Positions 10,803-20,709 of a stretch of DNA of 64,000 nucleotides are shown here, piece after piece. Source of the DNA: Mercurialis annua (Eukaryota; Streptophyta; Magnoliopsida; Malpighiales; Euphorbiaceae); the NCBI RefSeq assembly GCF_937616625.2, contig NC_065573.1, positions 15,949,001-16,013,000 of the forward strand. The letters run 5' to 3'. Both the position numbers and the translations under genes were made by a program. Numbering within the stretch: the stretch's first letter is position 1; every line of letters begins with the position of its first letter. Below the pieces are notes generated by a model. That model saw only the letters and a program-made list of their open reading frames with translations. It did not search any database and was not told the DNA's origin.

Positions 10803-11678
10803 TAGTGAATTATATGCTCTTGATAAAAAAATCTAAAAGATTTTATATTTGTAAGTCTAAAACAATTTTAGTGTTTTGAATAGCTTGTAGCATTAACTTG
10901 ACGAATTAATTTAGCAAGGTTTAGTATTCTTCTGTTATTTTAAAAAAGTTTTAAGAGCTCAATTCTTCTTGAACTATTCTGAGATTGCATAATTATATAT
11001 TAATTGATTTTATGATAGAATTTATAAAATGTAAAATTTTGAGCTTTTTTCTCTTAACGTGTTCAATTATTAAGTTAATAGATATCATTTCTAATAGTTT
11101 TAATAGAAAATTTTCGATCAATATTTTTGAGTTTATTGAATTAATTAAGTCGAGTTTGATAAAAGTTACCAAACACTAAATCAAACAAATGCTGAAATTT
11201 TTAATTTAAATAATAAATTAAATTTTCAAAACACCTTAGCGGTAATGTTTGGACTAAAGTGTGAAATGATAAGATACTAATAAGGTTTATATGTACACAA
11301 TATTATAAAAACATAACAGTAAGAATTTAGTCTATTATTTTTTCAATATTTTCAGAATTGATAATTAAGTTTGAAAATAACATTCTTAGCATAGTATATA
11401 TTTAAATAAGTTCTTCACAAATTGTACAATCGTGGTACAATTCACCAATAACTAATTAAATTACAAGAAGAAAGAATATATGACATATATCAAGAACCTG
11501 ATTTGATAGAATCAGTAAAGAAATTCTCAAACTGTTATGATATGAATTTTCCTTTGTCATAATCAAATAAAGATGACATATTTTTAACAAAAAATAATAT
11601 AAGTCTTTCAACTAAAATAGAATCAAAAATAATATGAAAACCACTCGAGTGTCATCATCCACTAATTGGTCAGTATTG
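10803..11678. other. AT-rich stretch with no recognisable feature
   Basis: Very AT-rich sequence after the copia element. Only short frames of biased composition are present, with no TIR, LTR or RNA gene seen. Confidence 0.5.
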
Positions 11679-11687
11679 AAAAATAAT

Positions 11688-11968
11688 GGGTTAATTGCAA
11701 ATTCATACACGAATTTTACTTTAATTTGCAATTACAACATAAACTTTGAAATTTGATAATATCAGTAACCAACTTTTATTTTTTGGCAAATTGGTACACC
11801 GACCAATCACGCAACGACACATGACGGTATATTACAATATCCACGTTAGTGTTTTTCGTGTTTGGTTTATCGATTTGCCAAAAATGTAAAGTTCGTTACT
11901 AACATTATCAAATTTCAAAGTTTATGTTGTAATTGTAAATAAGGGTGTGTATAAATTTGCATTAACCC
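11688..11968. mobile_element. MITE with 9-bp target duplication AAAAATAAT
   Basis: A 281-bp element. The left end GGGTTAATTGCAAATTCATA pairs with the right end, which read in reverse begins GGGTTAATGCAAATTTATAC. Inverted pairing continues through ACAACATAAACTTTGAAATT for about 100 bp on each side. Direct flanking repeats AAAAATAAT are at 11679-11687 and 11969-11977, which is Mutator-like. Non-coding. Confidence 0.85.
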
Positions 11969-11977
11969 AAAAATAAT

Positions 11978-12473
11978 TATAGATCATAATAATAAATAAA
12001 AGAAAAACTATAAAAATATCTAAAATAAAAACACTTAAGAAGAGCGAAAGAAAGAGGTCACAATATATTATTGATGAGCTCACTATATATTTTGAGCTCA
12101 TCAATGACACTTCCATCTAGAATTGGGAATTAATTAAGAAAGTTTCTCAGTTTTTAAAGAAAAAGATTAGCAAGTTGTCACTGAAAAAAGAAAAGATTAA
12201 ATACGATTTCAGGAGTGCGTAAAAGATCGAACAAAATTGGATAACTGAATCGGACCAGGAATCTTGGACAAAATTAAAATTGGACCAAAAATATATTATT
12301 TTTATTTGAAATTTTATAGTTAACTTTTAAAATAAAAAAAAATAAAAAAAAATTTAATTAATTCTACCAAAGGTTAATTATATTAAGAAAGTGAAGTACA
12401 TCGGTGTATATTAAATATAAAAAAAAATAAGAACATCAAATTAAATTTAACATTTGGTCTACATATCTTAAAA
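11978..12473. other. AT-rich stretch between two MITEs, nothing recognised
   Basis: Low-complexity A-rich tracts (around 12330-12430) and no gene-like frame. Confidence 0.5.
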
Positions 12474-12482
12474 TAAAACAAA

Positions 12483-12754
12483 GGAAAAAGGGTCATTTAT
12501 ACCCCCTAAAATTTGTCTACAGGATCAAGTGAGCCCCTAACGTTCGGAAAGGTTCAAATATGTCCCTAATGTCTTAAAAAGTGAACAATCAGGCCCTGAT
12601 TTTGACTTATAAGTGAAAAGTTGGGACATGGTTGTCAAAATCGGTGGGCCTGGTTGTTCAATTTTTAAGATGTTAGGGGCATATTTGAACCTTGCCGAAT
12701 GTTGAAGGCTTGATACTCGAATCAAACGTTGAGAGCATACATGATCCTTTTTTC
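12483..12754. mobile_element. MITE with 9-bp target duplication TAAAACAAA
   Basis: A 272-bp element. The left end GGAAAAAGGGTCATTTATAC pairs with the right end in reverse, GAAAAAAGGATCATGTATGC. Inner inverted blocks include GGTTCAAATATGxCCCTAA and the GAACAACCAGGCCC region. Perfect direct repeats TAAAACAAA are at 12474-12482 and 12755-12763. The duplication length indicates a Mutator-like origin. Non-coding. Confidence 0.85.
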
Positions 12755-12789
12755 TAAAACAAATAATACAAAGATTACAAGAATAAGTT

Positions 12790-13090
12790 TTGACTGGGCA
12801 AAGTAAACCGAGAACATAGGTCGAGCACCATTTACACTAGTAGAGGAAGTCAATTTGTTTCATTTTGTGTAGCTTCCTCCATAATCTCATCCCTCAAACC
12901 ATCTGAATCTCGAACACACAATCTCTAACAATACCTCAGAACTCTATCCACAAACACAAACTCAGAACTACCATCCCGTTGAACCTCCTCTATTATCCCT
13001 TTCAACTATGAATTCTCAGCTTGTAAAGTTTTAATCTGATCAATTAAAATAGGTTGCACTTGCACTGTGCCAATAAACTACCACCTTAAG
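12790..13090 (-). pseudogene. Gypsy integrase zinc-finger fragment (decayed)
   Basis: Read on the minus strand across stops and shifts, the order is LIDQIKTLQAENS, KGIIEEVQRDGSSEFVF, RVLRYC, LCVRDSDGLRDEIMEEATQN, then an MVLDL segment. This follows the linker and zinc-binding start of Ty3/gypsy integrase (R.CVP...LR..I..EAH...HPG..KMY.DL). The His and Cys pairs are degraded and nothing up- or downstream continues the gene. Short relic. Confidence 0.6.
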
Positions 13091-13127
13091 AAACCAGAAA
13101 GAAGTAACTTGAGGCTATCAAAACGTA

Positions 13128-13194
13128 TGCGGCTAAATTTTCTTAGTAAGTCTATTATTAACTGCGGCTAAATTTTCTTAGTAAGTCTTTTTAA
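13128..13194. repeat. Two-copy tandem repeat in AT-rich sequence
   Basis: GCGGCTAAATTTTCTTAGTA occurs twice, about 34 bp apart. The rest of 13091-13808 shows no gene or element I can recognise. Confidence 0.7.
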
Positions 13195-13808
13195 AAGTTA
13201 GATTATTTTTACGTCGTAATTAATAAAAAACATAAATATTTAAATTTAAAACATTAAATTAAAATTTTAGATTTAAAAAAACTTTTTCAATTGACAACTA
13301 TAAAAATTTAGTTGTAAATAATAAATAAAAGCAAAAATTTAAATTAAGAAATAATTGTCTCTAAAAAACTAGCTTATCCAATTTATGAAGAGTTGGTTTT
13401 AATTATTAGCATACTTAAAATTATTATTAATTTTCAGTTTTCAAAATTAAATATTTTTCAAAGTAAAACTTACAAGTTACAAGTAGCTTGTGGGAAAGAG
13501 ACAGAACGTATAATAATATGCATGGAAACCACGAGGCATGAGCATGTTCGCCTATTCACTGCACGTGTTTCAGCTGCCATGTCATATATATTTCTATTAA
13601 ATATATGGAATGTAGATTAATTCAAAAGATAATTCGGATATAAGTATATGTATCGTACACTTTTTAATTAAATTTGATTTAAACAAAGCTAGAATATCAT
13701 ATCATTCATACAACATGTCACCACGTCGTTTGTACGGCATGTTTTTTCTCGTTCTTATCATGCACTAGATTTAGTTTGGATACTGAGACAAACTTAAGCT
13801 AGGCCATC

Positions 13809-13899
13809 TTTTTTATCAATAATATTGTATATTACACCACAAGAAGTGGCGAAGTCAGTTTAAAATTTTCACACAAAAGGTGACACGTTCAAGGCGGCG
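13809..13899 (-). mobile_element. 3' end of LINE-1 copy, separated from its body by copia-1
   Basis: A T run at 13809-13814 (poly-A on the minus strand) is followed by a CCACAAGAAGTGG stem-loop. A matching GCCACAAGAAGTGGC stem-loop sits next to the poly-A of the second LINE (59241-59255). The remainder of the element resumes at 49175, across the copia-1 insertion with duplication CGGCG (13895-13899 and 49175-49179). Confidence 0.6.
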
Positions 13900-14216
13900 T
13901 ATTAGAATTTAGAGAGCTTTTGTATAATGAAGTATTGAATAAAATCAGTAAAATTCTCATTAAGAAAAGATTAAGTATTGATACAAGCTTTTATAATGAC
14001 AAACTAACGGCTATAATTCCTAACGGCTATTTCTGTTAAATAATTAACAGATTACAACTAACTGACTAACAGTGCTAACTGTCTAACTGCCTTAGTTATT
14101 AATTAGCTGGCATTGTAACTGACTAACACACACATCTTGTGATGCTGACTGGATCTTCCTGATTGGACTGCTGACTTGGCTTAACTGAGATTTGATGAAC
14201 TTCAATATGTTTAACA
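13900..14216 (-). repeat. Copia-1 3' LTR
   Basis: Read on the minus strand it begins TGTTAAACATATTGAAGTTC at 14216, directly after the PPT AACTTGAGAGGGGA. Its first 90 bp match 49083-49174 with a few changes (CATCTTGTGATGCTGACTGG is shared). Flanked outside by CGGCG. Confidence 0.8.
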
Positions 14217-14223
14217 TCCCCTC

Positions 14224-17200
14224 TCAAGTTGGACCATAAACATTGTGAATGGAAAGCTTGCTCAAGAAATTCAGAAAAGTAGCAGATGGTAATGGTTTAG
14301 TGAAAAAATCTGCTAGCTGCTGATTGGAAGAGATGGGAAATAAATGAATGAGTCCAGATTCCAGCTGCTGCCTAACTATGTGACAGTCTATGTCTATGTG
14401 TTTAGTCCTCTCATGAAACACAGGGTTGTGTGCTATATGACATGCTGACTGGTTATCACAATAAACCATAGCTGGGAAAGAAGAAGTAATATGCAAGTCA
14501 TGGAGAAGATACTTGAGCCACTGGATTTCACAGGTGACATTAGCTAAGGCCCTGTACTCTGCTAGCTTCTGAGCTTGACTTTGAAACAGTGGCCTGCATT
14601 TTAACCTTCCAAGAAACTAATGATCCTCCAATGAAAATGCAGAATCATGTGATGGATCTTCTTGTGTCTGAACATGTTGCCCAGTCTGAGTCTGAGAATG
14701 CTTTAACTTTCAATTCATTTGATGCTAGAAAGAAAAGCCCTTGTCCAGGTGCTTTCTTAAGATACCTCAGAACTCTGGATATTGTTCTGTGATGAGTAGT
14801 GGTTGGACAAGAAAGAAACTGTGAAAGCTGCTGAACTGGAAAAGCTATGTCTGGTCTGGTACTGCAAAGATAAATGAGCTTTCCCACTAGTCTTCTATAT
14901 TTTGTAATGTCTGTATATGGATCTCCATCTTCTTTGGTAAGCCTTGTTGATGATGTCATAGGAGTTTTTGCAGGCTTGGATCCAAGATATCCAGTTTCTG
15001 TTAAAAGGTCTAATGTATATTTTCTTTGACAGAGATTTATCCCTTCCTTTGTCCTGGCTACTTCCAACCCTAAGAAGTATTTTACTTCTCCAAGATCTTT
15101 TATTTTGAAGGTGTCATCAAGATAAGACTTAACAGAATTAATCTGTTCCATGCTATTTCCTGCAAGAATCACATCATCTACATACACAAGCAAAACTGTA
15201 AAAGTATCAAGGTGTTTCTTTGTAAAAAGTGATGTATTTGAATTAGCTTGTATGAATCCTTGATTTATCAATGAATTAGTTAATTTCAAATTCCATTGTC
15301 TACTTGCCTGTTTTAAACCATAAAGAGATTTTGTAAGTTTACATACCATGTCAGGCTGATCACAAGCTAAGCCAGGTGGAAGTTGCATATAGACTTCTTC
15401 ATTTAACTCTCCATGCAAAAATGCATTATTTATATCTAGTTGATGTAAGAACCAATTCTGTGAAGCAGCAATAGCTAACAAAACTCTAATTGTTGTCATT
15501 TTAGCTACAGGACTAAAAGTGTCTATATAATCAATACCATTTTGTTGAGTATATCCCTTTGCCACTAGCCTAGCTTTATGCCTTTCTATTGTTCCATTAC
15601 TGTGATACTTAGTCTTAAACACCCATTTACATCCTATAGTAGATTTTCCAGTAGGTAACTTAGTAAGGAACCAAGTGTTATTCTGCTGTAAAGCCTCAAT
15701 CTCTTTTTTCATTGCTATCTGCCAACATTCATGTTTTACAGCTTCATTATAAGTCTTTGGTTCTATGTTAGAATCTACTTGAGTGACAAATACCTTATGA
15801 GTAGGACCTAAATGATCATAAGAGAAAACCTTAGAAACTATATGTGGTGTTTTCTGTGTTTTACTCTTATGAACAAAATTTACTTTTGGCAAATTGTAAA
15901 CATAATCTTTTAAGAAACCTGGTTTTGAAGTAACTCTAGAAGACTTTCTAACATGCAAATTACTGGATATATTTTGATCTAAAGGTACAAAAATATTAGG
16001 AAAATCTACAGGTACAGACACATTAAGCATATCTGCAGGCACAGAAACATTAGGTATTGAAACAGATTCTGCAGCCATAGGCATAGAAACAAGATTTGGA
16101 ACATCATCAATATACACATTATCAGCAATAACTGGTAACACCAAATCAGATTTTAGTAAAGAAACAATTTTATTATCCTCACAAGGAAAAATATGCTAAT
16201 AAAATCTAACATTTCTGGAAACAATAACTCTTTTAGAATGAATGTCATATAACCTAAATCCCTTTGTACTTGATGGAAAACCAATGAATATGCACTGAGT
16301 TGCTCTTGGTGAGAACTTGTGCCTTTCATGAGGTAAAGTAGAAGCATATGCAAGACACCCATAAACTTTTAAATTATCAAAAACAGGATGTTTTTCATAT
16401 AAAATTTCAAATGGAGTTTTTTCTTTAATAATTGGTGAAGGTATACGGTTTATAAGATAAACAGCATGTGATACACAATCTGACCAGAAAGTTAAGGCAA
16501 GAAAGACTGTATTTAAAGTGCTCTAGCTACATTTAAAATATGTTGATGCTTCCTTTCTACAATAGCATTCTGTTCTGGTGTATAAACACATGATGTTTGA
16601 TGTATAATACCTTTCAAATTATAAAAATGTGGCATGTGAAACTCCAAACCATTATCAGACCTTATGCATTTTATTTTAGTGGTAAATTGTGTCTCAACAT
16701 AAGTACAAAAATTTTGAACTAAAAGTCTAGCTTCAGATTTAGCTTTTAACAAAAACAACCATGTATATCTACTCTTATCATCTACTACTGTCAAAAAATA
16801 CTTATGTCCATACAAAGAACTCACTCTAGATGGACCCCATATGTCAATATGAACTAAATCAAAGCATTTAGATACAACTGTTTCACTTAATGAAAAAGGT
16901 AATTTCCTTTGCTTTGCCAAATGACAAGTTTTACAATGATCATTAATAGGAACTGTAATACTAGGATCTATATTTTGTAGACATTTCAATCTTGTACTTC
17001 CTAAATGCCCTAATCTATAATGCCATATAGTATGTTTATCTACTTTAGTTTCACATGAAACAGTTTCTGAACCTATAGAAGTATCAACAGTATCAACAGC
17101 ACAAGTCTTAGCAGAATCATCATCAAAGAAAGTTTTATCAAGTTGGTAAAGCCCTTTGATTTCCCTAGCTAATCCAATCATCCTCCATTTGGCCAAATCC

Positions 17201-17633
17201 TGTATAATACAAAGGTTTTTATGAAGAATAAAGCAATAATCATATTGCTTTGTTAATCTACTTGTTGATATCAAATTAAAAGAAAACACAGGTACAAATA
17301 ACACATCATGCAAAACTAAGTCATTACTGAAGTTAACTATACCTACATGAGTTACTTCCAATTTTTGAGAATTTGGTAATGTAACAAATATGTTATGAAC
17401 TATCCTATATGCTGAAAAGCAGACAAAGAAGACACAATGTGATCAGTTGCACCAGAATCAATAATCCAAGTATCACCAGAATCTTTTTTAACAGAACAAG
17501 TACTAAAATTCTTAAAATAAGACTTGATGGAATTGATACCTGAATCATCTGATATTGTAGCAAAATTAGTAGAGAGAGTATTGATTTTTGGTGAAGATGA
17601 GCTGATCCCTTTTTGTTGCAGAAGACTCATCAA
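14224..17633 (-). pseudogene. Copia-1 pol: protease, integrase, RT and RNase H (broken)
   Basis: Domains in order on the minus strand: protease with [12 protein letters not shown] (17400-17633); integrase with the H..H...C..C region ([17 protein letters not shown]) and catalytic-type WGPS...DD.SR and SDNGLEF...[10 protein letters not shown] segments (16513-17361); a shifted integrase tail (16153-16362); RT with TKLPTGKSTIGCKWVFKTKY, LDINNAFLHGELNEEVYMQL, YGLKQASRQW and the intact YVDDVILAG active site (14645-16144); RNase H tail with YCDNQSACHIAHNPV...KHIDIDCH (14224-14496). A TGA at 14642-14644 and at least three frameshifts disrupt it. It cannot make a full polyprotein. Confidence 0.9.
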
Positions 17634-18114
17634 CTGACTGTTGTAATACCCCGTAATTTTAAGTAATTCGAATATGCCACGAGGTCAAATTGGAGTAATC
17701 AAAATATTAAAAATAATATTTTGAGGTTTTGAATATTAAAAAAAATATTTAAAAAGACTAAATTTAACAGTTAAATGATAATAATCAGGTTTGATTATTT
17801 AAAGTTATTAAATTAAATCACGGGAAGTGATTTAATAAATTCGGAAATACGTAAATTTAATTTATACGAACCCGTAAAAGAGTATCGTAAAAATATGAGT
17901 TTAAAATTTAAAATCGGAAATTTAAATTTTAATAAACGAGTGTGATCGGGAGTAATAAATTTGAGAATACTCTTTAGCGTTGTATAAATTGATATATTGA
18001 TAATTAAAATATCAATGTACCACTCTAAATGGAGAGTTTAAGATTTCGGATAAAACCCCGAAATTAAAATGTCGAAACTCGAAATGCTCGACGAGTTATG
18101 GACGAATATACGTT

Positions 18115-18115
<1 letters not shown>

Positions 18116-18198
<83 letters not shown>

Positions 18199-18252
18199 TT
18201 ATATATATATATTTATATATTTATATATATATATTTATATATTTATATATTT
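18116..18252. repeat. TA microsatellite in the LARD-1 5' LTR U3
   Basis: Nearly pure (TA)n with ATATATTTATATATTT variants. The counterpart in the 3' LTR (25663-25920) is about twice as long, with TATATATG and TATCTG interruptions. Confidence 0.95.
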
Positions 18253-18656
18253 TACTATAATTAGTTTTCAATTATAAACTAATTAAATATTATTCGTTAG
18301 TCCAAATTAAAATAAAATAATTTATAAGTCCCGAGCGAATAATTTTGGTGTTAATATTCGCGGAATAATTTGACGAAGCTACCGTCAAATTTTTATGAAA
18401 TTTGGACATAGTAATTTTAATTAAGCGAGACTGATTTGGACCTAATAAATCTTTGGAGATTTATTAAAAATAAAATATAAGTCGGATGCGAATAAAAATT
18501 ATATTTTTATTGGTTTTGTATTTTATTGGATTTTTGGGTAAAGGTTGACGGAATTTGGAATTAATCTCCGTTTGGACTACGGACGACTAATTAAAATCAG
18601 AGTTAAAGTGCATGATTGAGATAGTACCAAATGGTACTTTAGCCAAATCAAACTTC

Positions 18657-18664
18657 TATAAATA
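18657..18664 (+). promoter_or_regulatory. TATA box of the LARD-1 5' LTR
   Basis: TATAAATA in context CTTCTATAAATAGAAG, conserved at 26410-26417 in the 3' LTR. It is followed by a GC-richer region, as expected at a U3/R boundary. Confidence 0.75.
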
Positions 18665-19022
18665 GAAGTGAGGGGTCAGCTAATTTCGGTACGTCAAACC
18701 TATTTGACGTGCTTGCTAGTTATAGCAAACGGGCCGGCGCGACGCGATCCATTTGGCGATTCCGACTCTGACTCTTCAACGAATCCAGTAGTAATCGAGG
18801 TATTAATCTCGTATACGATGTTTATTTCGATATATATTAATTATATATTCGATATTAAACATTAAACGTATTGAATCGATCGTGTGCGTATCGATTCAAC
18901 GTTTTAATTATAGAATTGGATGTTTTGGACTGTGTTTAAGTGTTAGGGACGAGAAAAGCGAGTTAGCACGCCGGAATACAGCCCGGGGATCGTTCCCGAG
19001 CAGCACGTCGTGCATCCAGGAT

Positions 19023-19147
19023 GCTGCACGAACGTGCAGCGAGATACACGAACGTGTATCTTGCTGCACGAACGTGCAAGCCAGATACACGAACGTGTAT
19101 CTTGCAGGCTGCACGAACGTGAAGCCTATCGCTGCACGAACGTGCAG
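19023..19147 (+). repeat. Array of six CACG-AA-CGTG stem-loops (LARD-1 5' LTR)
   Basis: Hairpins alternate between two stem families around the core CACGAACGTG: GCTGCACG-AA-CGTGCAGC (19023-19040), GATACACG-AA-CGTGTATC (19043-19060), TGCACG-AA-CGTGCA (19065-19078), GATACACG-AA-CGTGTATC (19084-19101), an imperfect GCTGCACG/CGTGAAGC (19108-19125), and CTGCACG-AA-CGTGCAG (19132-19147). Two smaller inverted repeats precede it (GCACGTCGTGC, GCATCCAGGATGC). It lies about 370 bp downstream of the TATA box, so it would be transcribed. Confidence 0.92.
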
Positions 19148-19804
19148 TGCTTCCGACCTGAACAGTAGGGCTTCTTCGGGGGTCCACACACACGACACTG
19201 AAACTCGAATTCAGACAGTTTTCAAGTCGTGAAATCAATCGTGATACTAAAAAGTTTAAAAGGTTTAAAAGAACCTAGATGTTTGAGGATAGTTGGTTTA
19301 TTAAAATGATGTGATGTTTTAATAAAGCCAAACATTAATCAAGTGGATTAATGTTAAAAGTGACTATAAGTTTATACCAAGAGTGGTATTACGATTTGAA
19401 CGAGAAGTTCAACTTCGAGATTAATTTATATGTTCTGTTTATAGAGTCGTCTATGAATAGAAATGGTATTTGATTCTATCGTTTATACGATAGGACTAGA
19501 GTTAAAAATTCAATGTCTGATGTGTTTTGACATTTGAATTTTAATCAGATCCGACGAGTGGGAGCTTACGTTTTTAAAATTTGTGGTTTTTACTTTTGAA
19601 TATTTATATTTAAACTGTTTTAAATAACAAATCGCACTAGTATAACTTAACCATGAAAGATCCATTGGAACAAGCTTCCTATTGGTTGTCAATAGGACTG
19701 TGTGATCACCGGTAGTGTTTCTCGATACGAGCCTGTGTCTGACATAGAGGTCAGTTAATGTCATTGGGCGTTGGAAGTGCTAGCGACCCTGACTTAACAG
19801 TCTG

Positions 19805-19906
19805 AGACGGCAGTAACGGTTACGGTCACATGCAGTACTGTGATGGCAGTTTCACGGTTACGGTCCAGACACCCGGCTTAGACGGCAGTGATTCAGTTCA
19901 CGGTCT
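19805..19906 (+). repeat. Three imperfect tandem repeats GACGGCAGT...CACGGTC
   Basis: Units start at 19805, 19841 and 19881, each GAYGGCAGT then a variable core then (T)CACGGTC or TACGGTC. Repeated at 27580-27682 in the 3' LTR. It occupies the position of the unrelated CGGTTGAACTATCCCG repeats in el1 and LARD-2. Confidence 0.75.
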
Positions 19907-20046
19907 AAGGCCTATATTGTGTAGGTTGAGACCCATACAATAGTCTGTCTTGTAGGGTTTCATCTGGATCGACTAATTGGTAATATTTTTGATATGTACA
20001 AATGTTTTACATATATGCGATTTAAATATTCAATTGTAAATATGTG

Positions 20047-20100
20047 AACTCACTCATAAATATTTATACTTCTGACCCTCCCCAATGTTTTCCTTTCAGG
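20047..20100 (+). promoter_or_regulatory. Conserved 3' splice-site-like box (LARD-1 5' LTR)
   Basis: AACTCACTCA, then TCTGACCCTCCCCAATG and TTTTCCTTTCAG|GT. Same elements and order as 5837-5889; the 3' LTR copy is at 27821-27873. Confidence 0.5.
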
Positions 20101-20622
20101 TAATCAAGTACGAGGTCTGACTTCCACAATAATTTCGGAAGTCAATGTCAGCCATACCTCTAGAGCTGCAAGTAGTCGGATACTGGGAAGTCTGTCTTTC
20201 TGTTTACAGCAGTTCAGCTTATTTTAATAAATTCTGATTGAACTACTGTATATAATATATGTTTGAAAAGCTGCGTGTTTTCTAAAATGCTATGACCAGT
20301 TGTTTGAGAGATACACTGGTTTCATGTGTTTAGCATTTTAGGATTGTATTGGAAACAGAGCGAGTGCGTCAACTGAGATTGATGTTTGCGCTCAGGTTTC
20401 TTGAAATACAATCAGGGTTTTAAGAACCCGTTTTTCAGAAATGTGTTTTCGTTAAACGAGAGATATATTTTAACGATGTTTTCTGAAAACTGATCATACG
20501 TGATGAATGGTCTTGATTTGCGAAAAATTTATAAAGGTTTTTAGGCTTGCTACGGGTTTCGGAGCAACCACTCCCATTCCCTAGCGCCGGTCGCGATCCA
20601 TAAATTTGGGTCGTGACAAAGT

Positions 20623-20634
20623 TGGTATCAGAGC
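20623..20634 (+). other. LARD-1 primer binding site
   Basis: TGGTATCAGAGC, complement to initiator tRNA-Met, four bases past the LTR end. Confidence 0.93.
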
Positions 20635-20693
20635 AATAGTTCTCGGACTCGAGAATTTAAAAACATTGCTGATAAAGTATGGGGTAGATGTGA

Positions 20694-20709
20694 TAGGAAC
20701 TACTGCAGC
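20694..20709 (+). promoter_or_regulatory. Conserved 16-mer after the PBS (LARD-1)
   Basis: TAGGAACTACTGCAGC is identical at 6560-6575 (el1) and 45668-45683 (LARD-2, minus), 57-148 bp beyond each PBS. It contains the palindrome CTGCAG. A role in dimerisation, packaging or splicing is inferred only. Confidence 0.6.

Larger units (their letters stand above)
17642..20618 (+). repeat. LARD-1 5' LTR
   Basis: 2,977 bp beginning TGTAATACCCCGTAATTTTA and ending GGGTCGTGACA. Parts in order: AT-rich U3 with a TA microsatellite (18116-18252), TATA box (18657-18664), possible donor GAG|GTATTA (GT at 18800), stem-loop array (19023-19147), tandem repeats (19805-19906), 3' splice-like box (20047-20100), and GCGCCGGTC near the end. 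Open frames at 18668-19238 arise because the stem-loop repeats lack stops in several frames. Confidence 0.92.

Noticed and set aside
19023..19147. CRISPR array
   Set aside because: The units are palindromes of varying sequence with almost no spacers, in a plant LTR.
18668..19238. Open frames in several phases on both strands, repeated at 26421-27024
   Set aside because: Overlapping frames on both strands come from the stop-free stem-loop repeats in the LTR. There is no domain, and the frames are not maintained relative to each other between copies.
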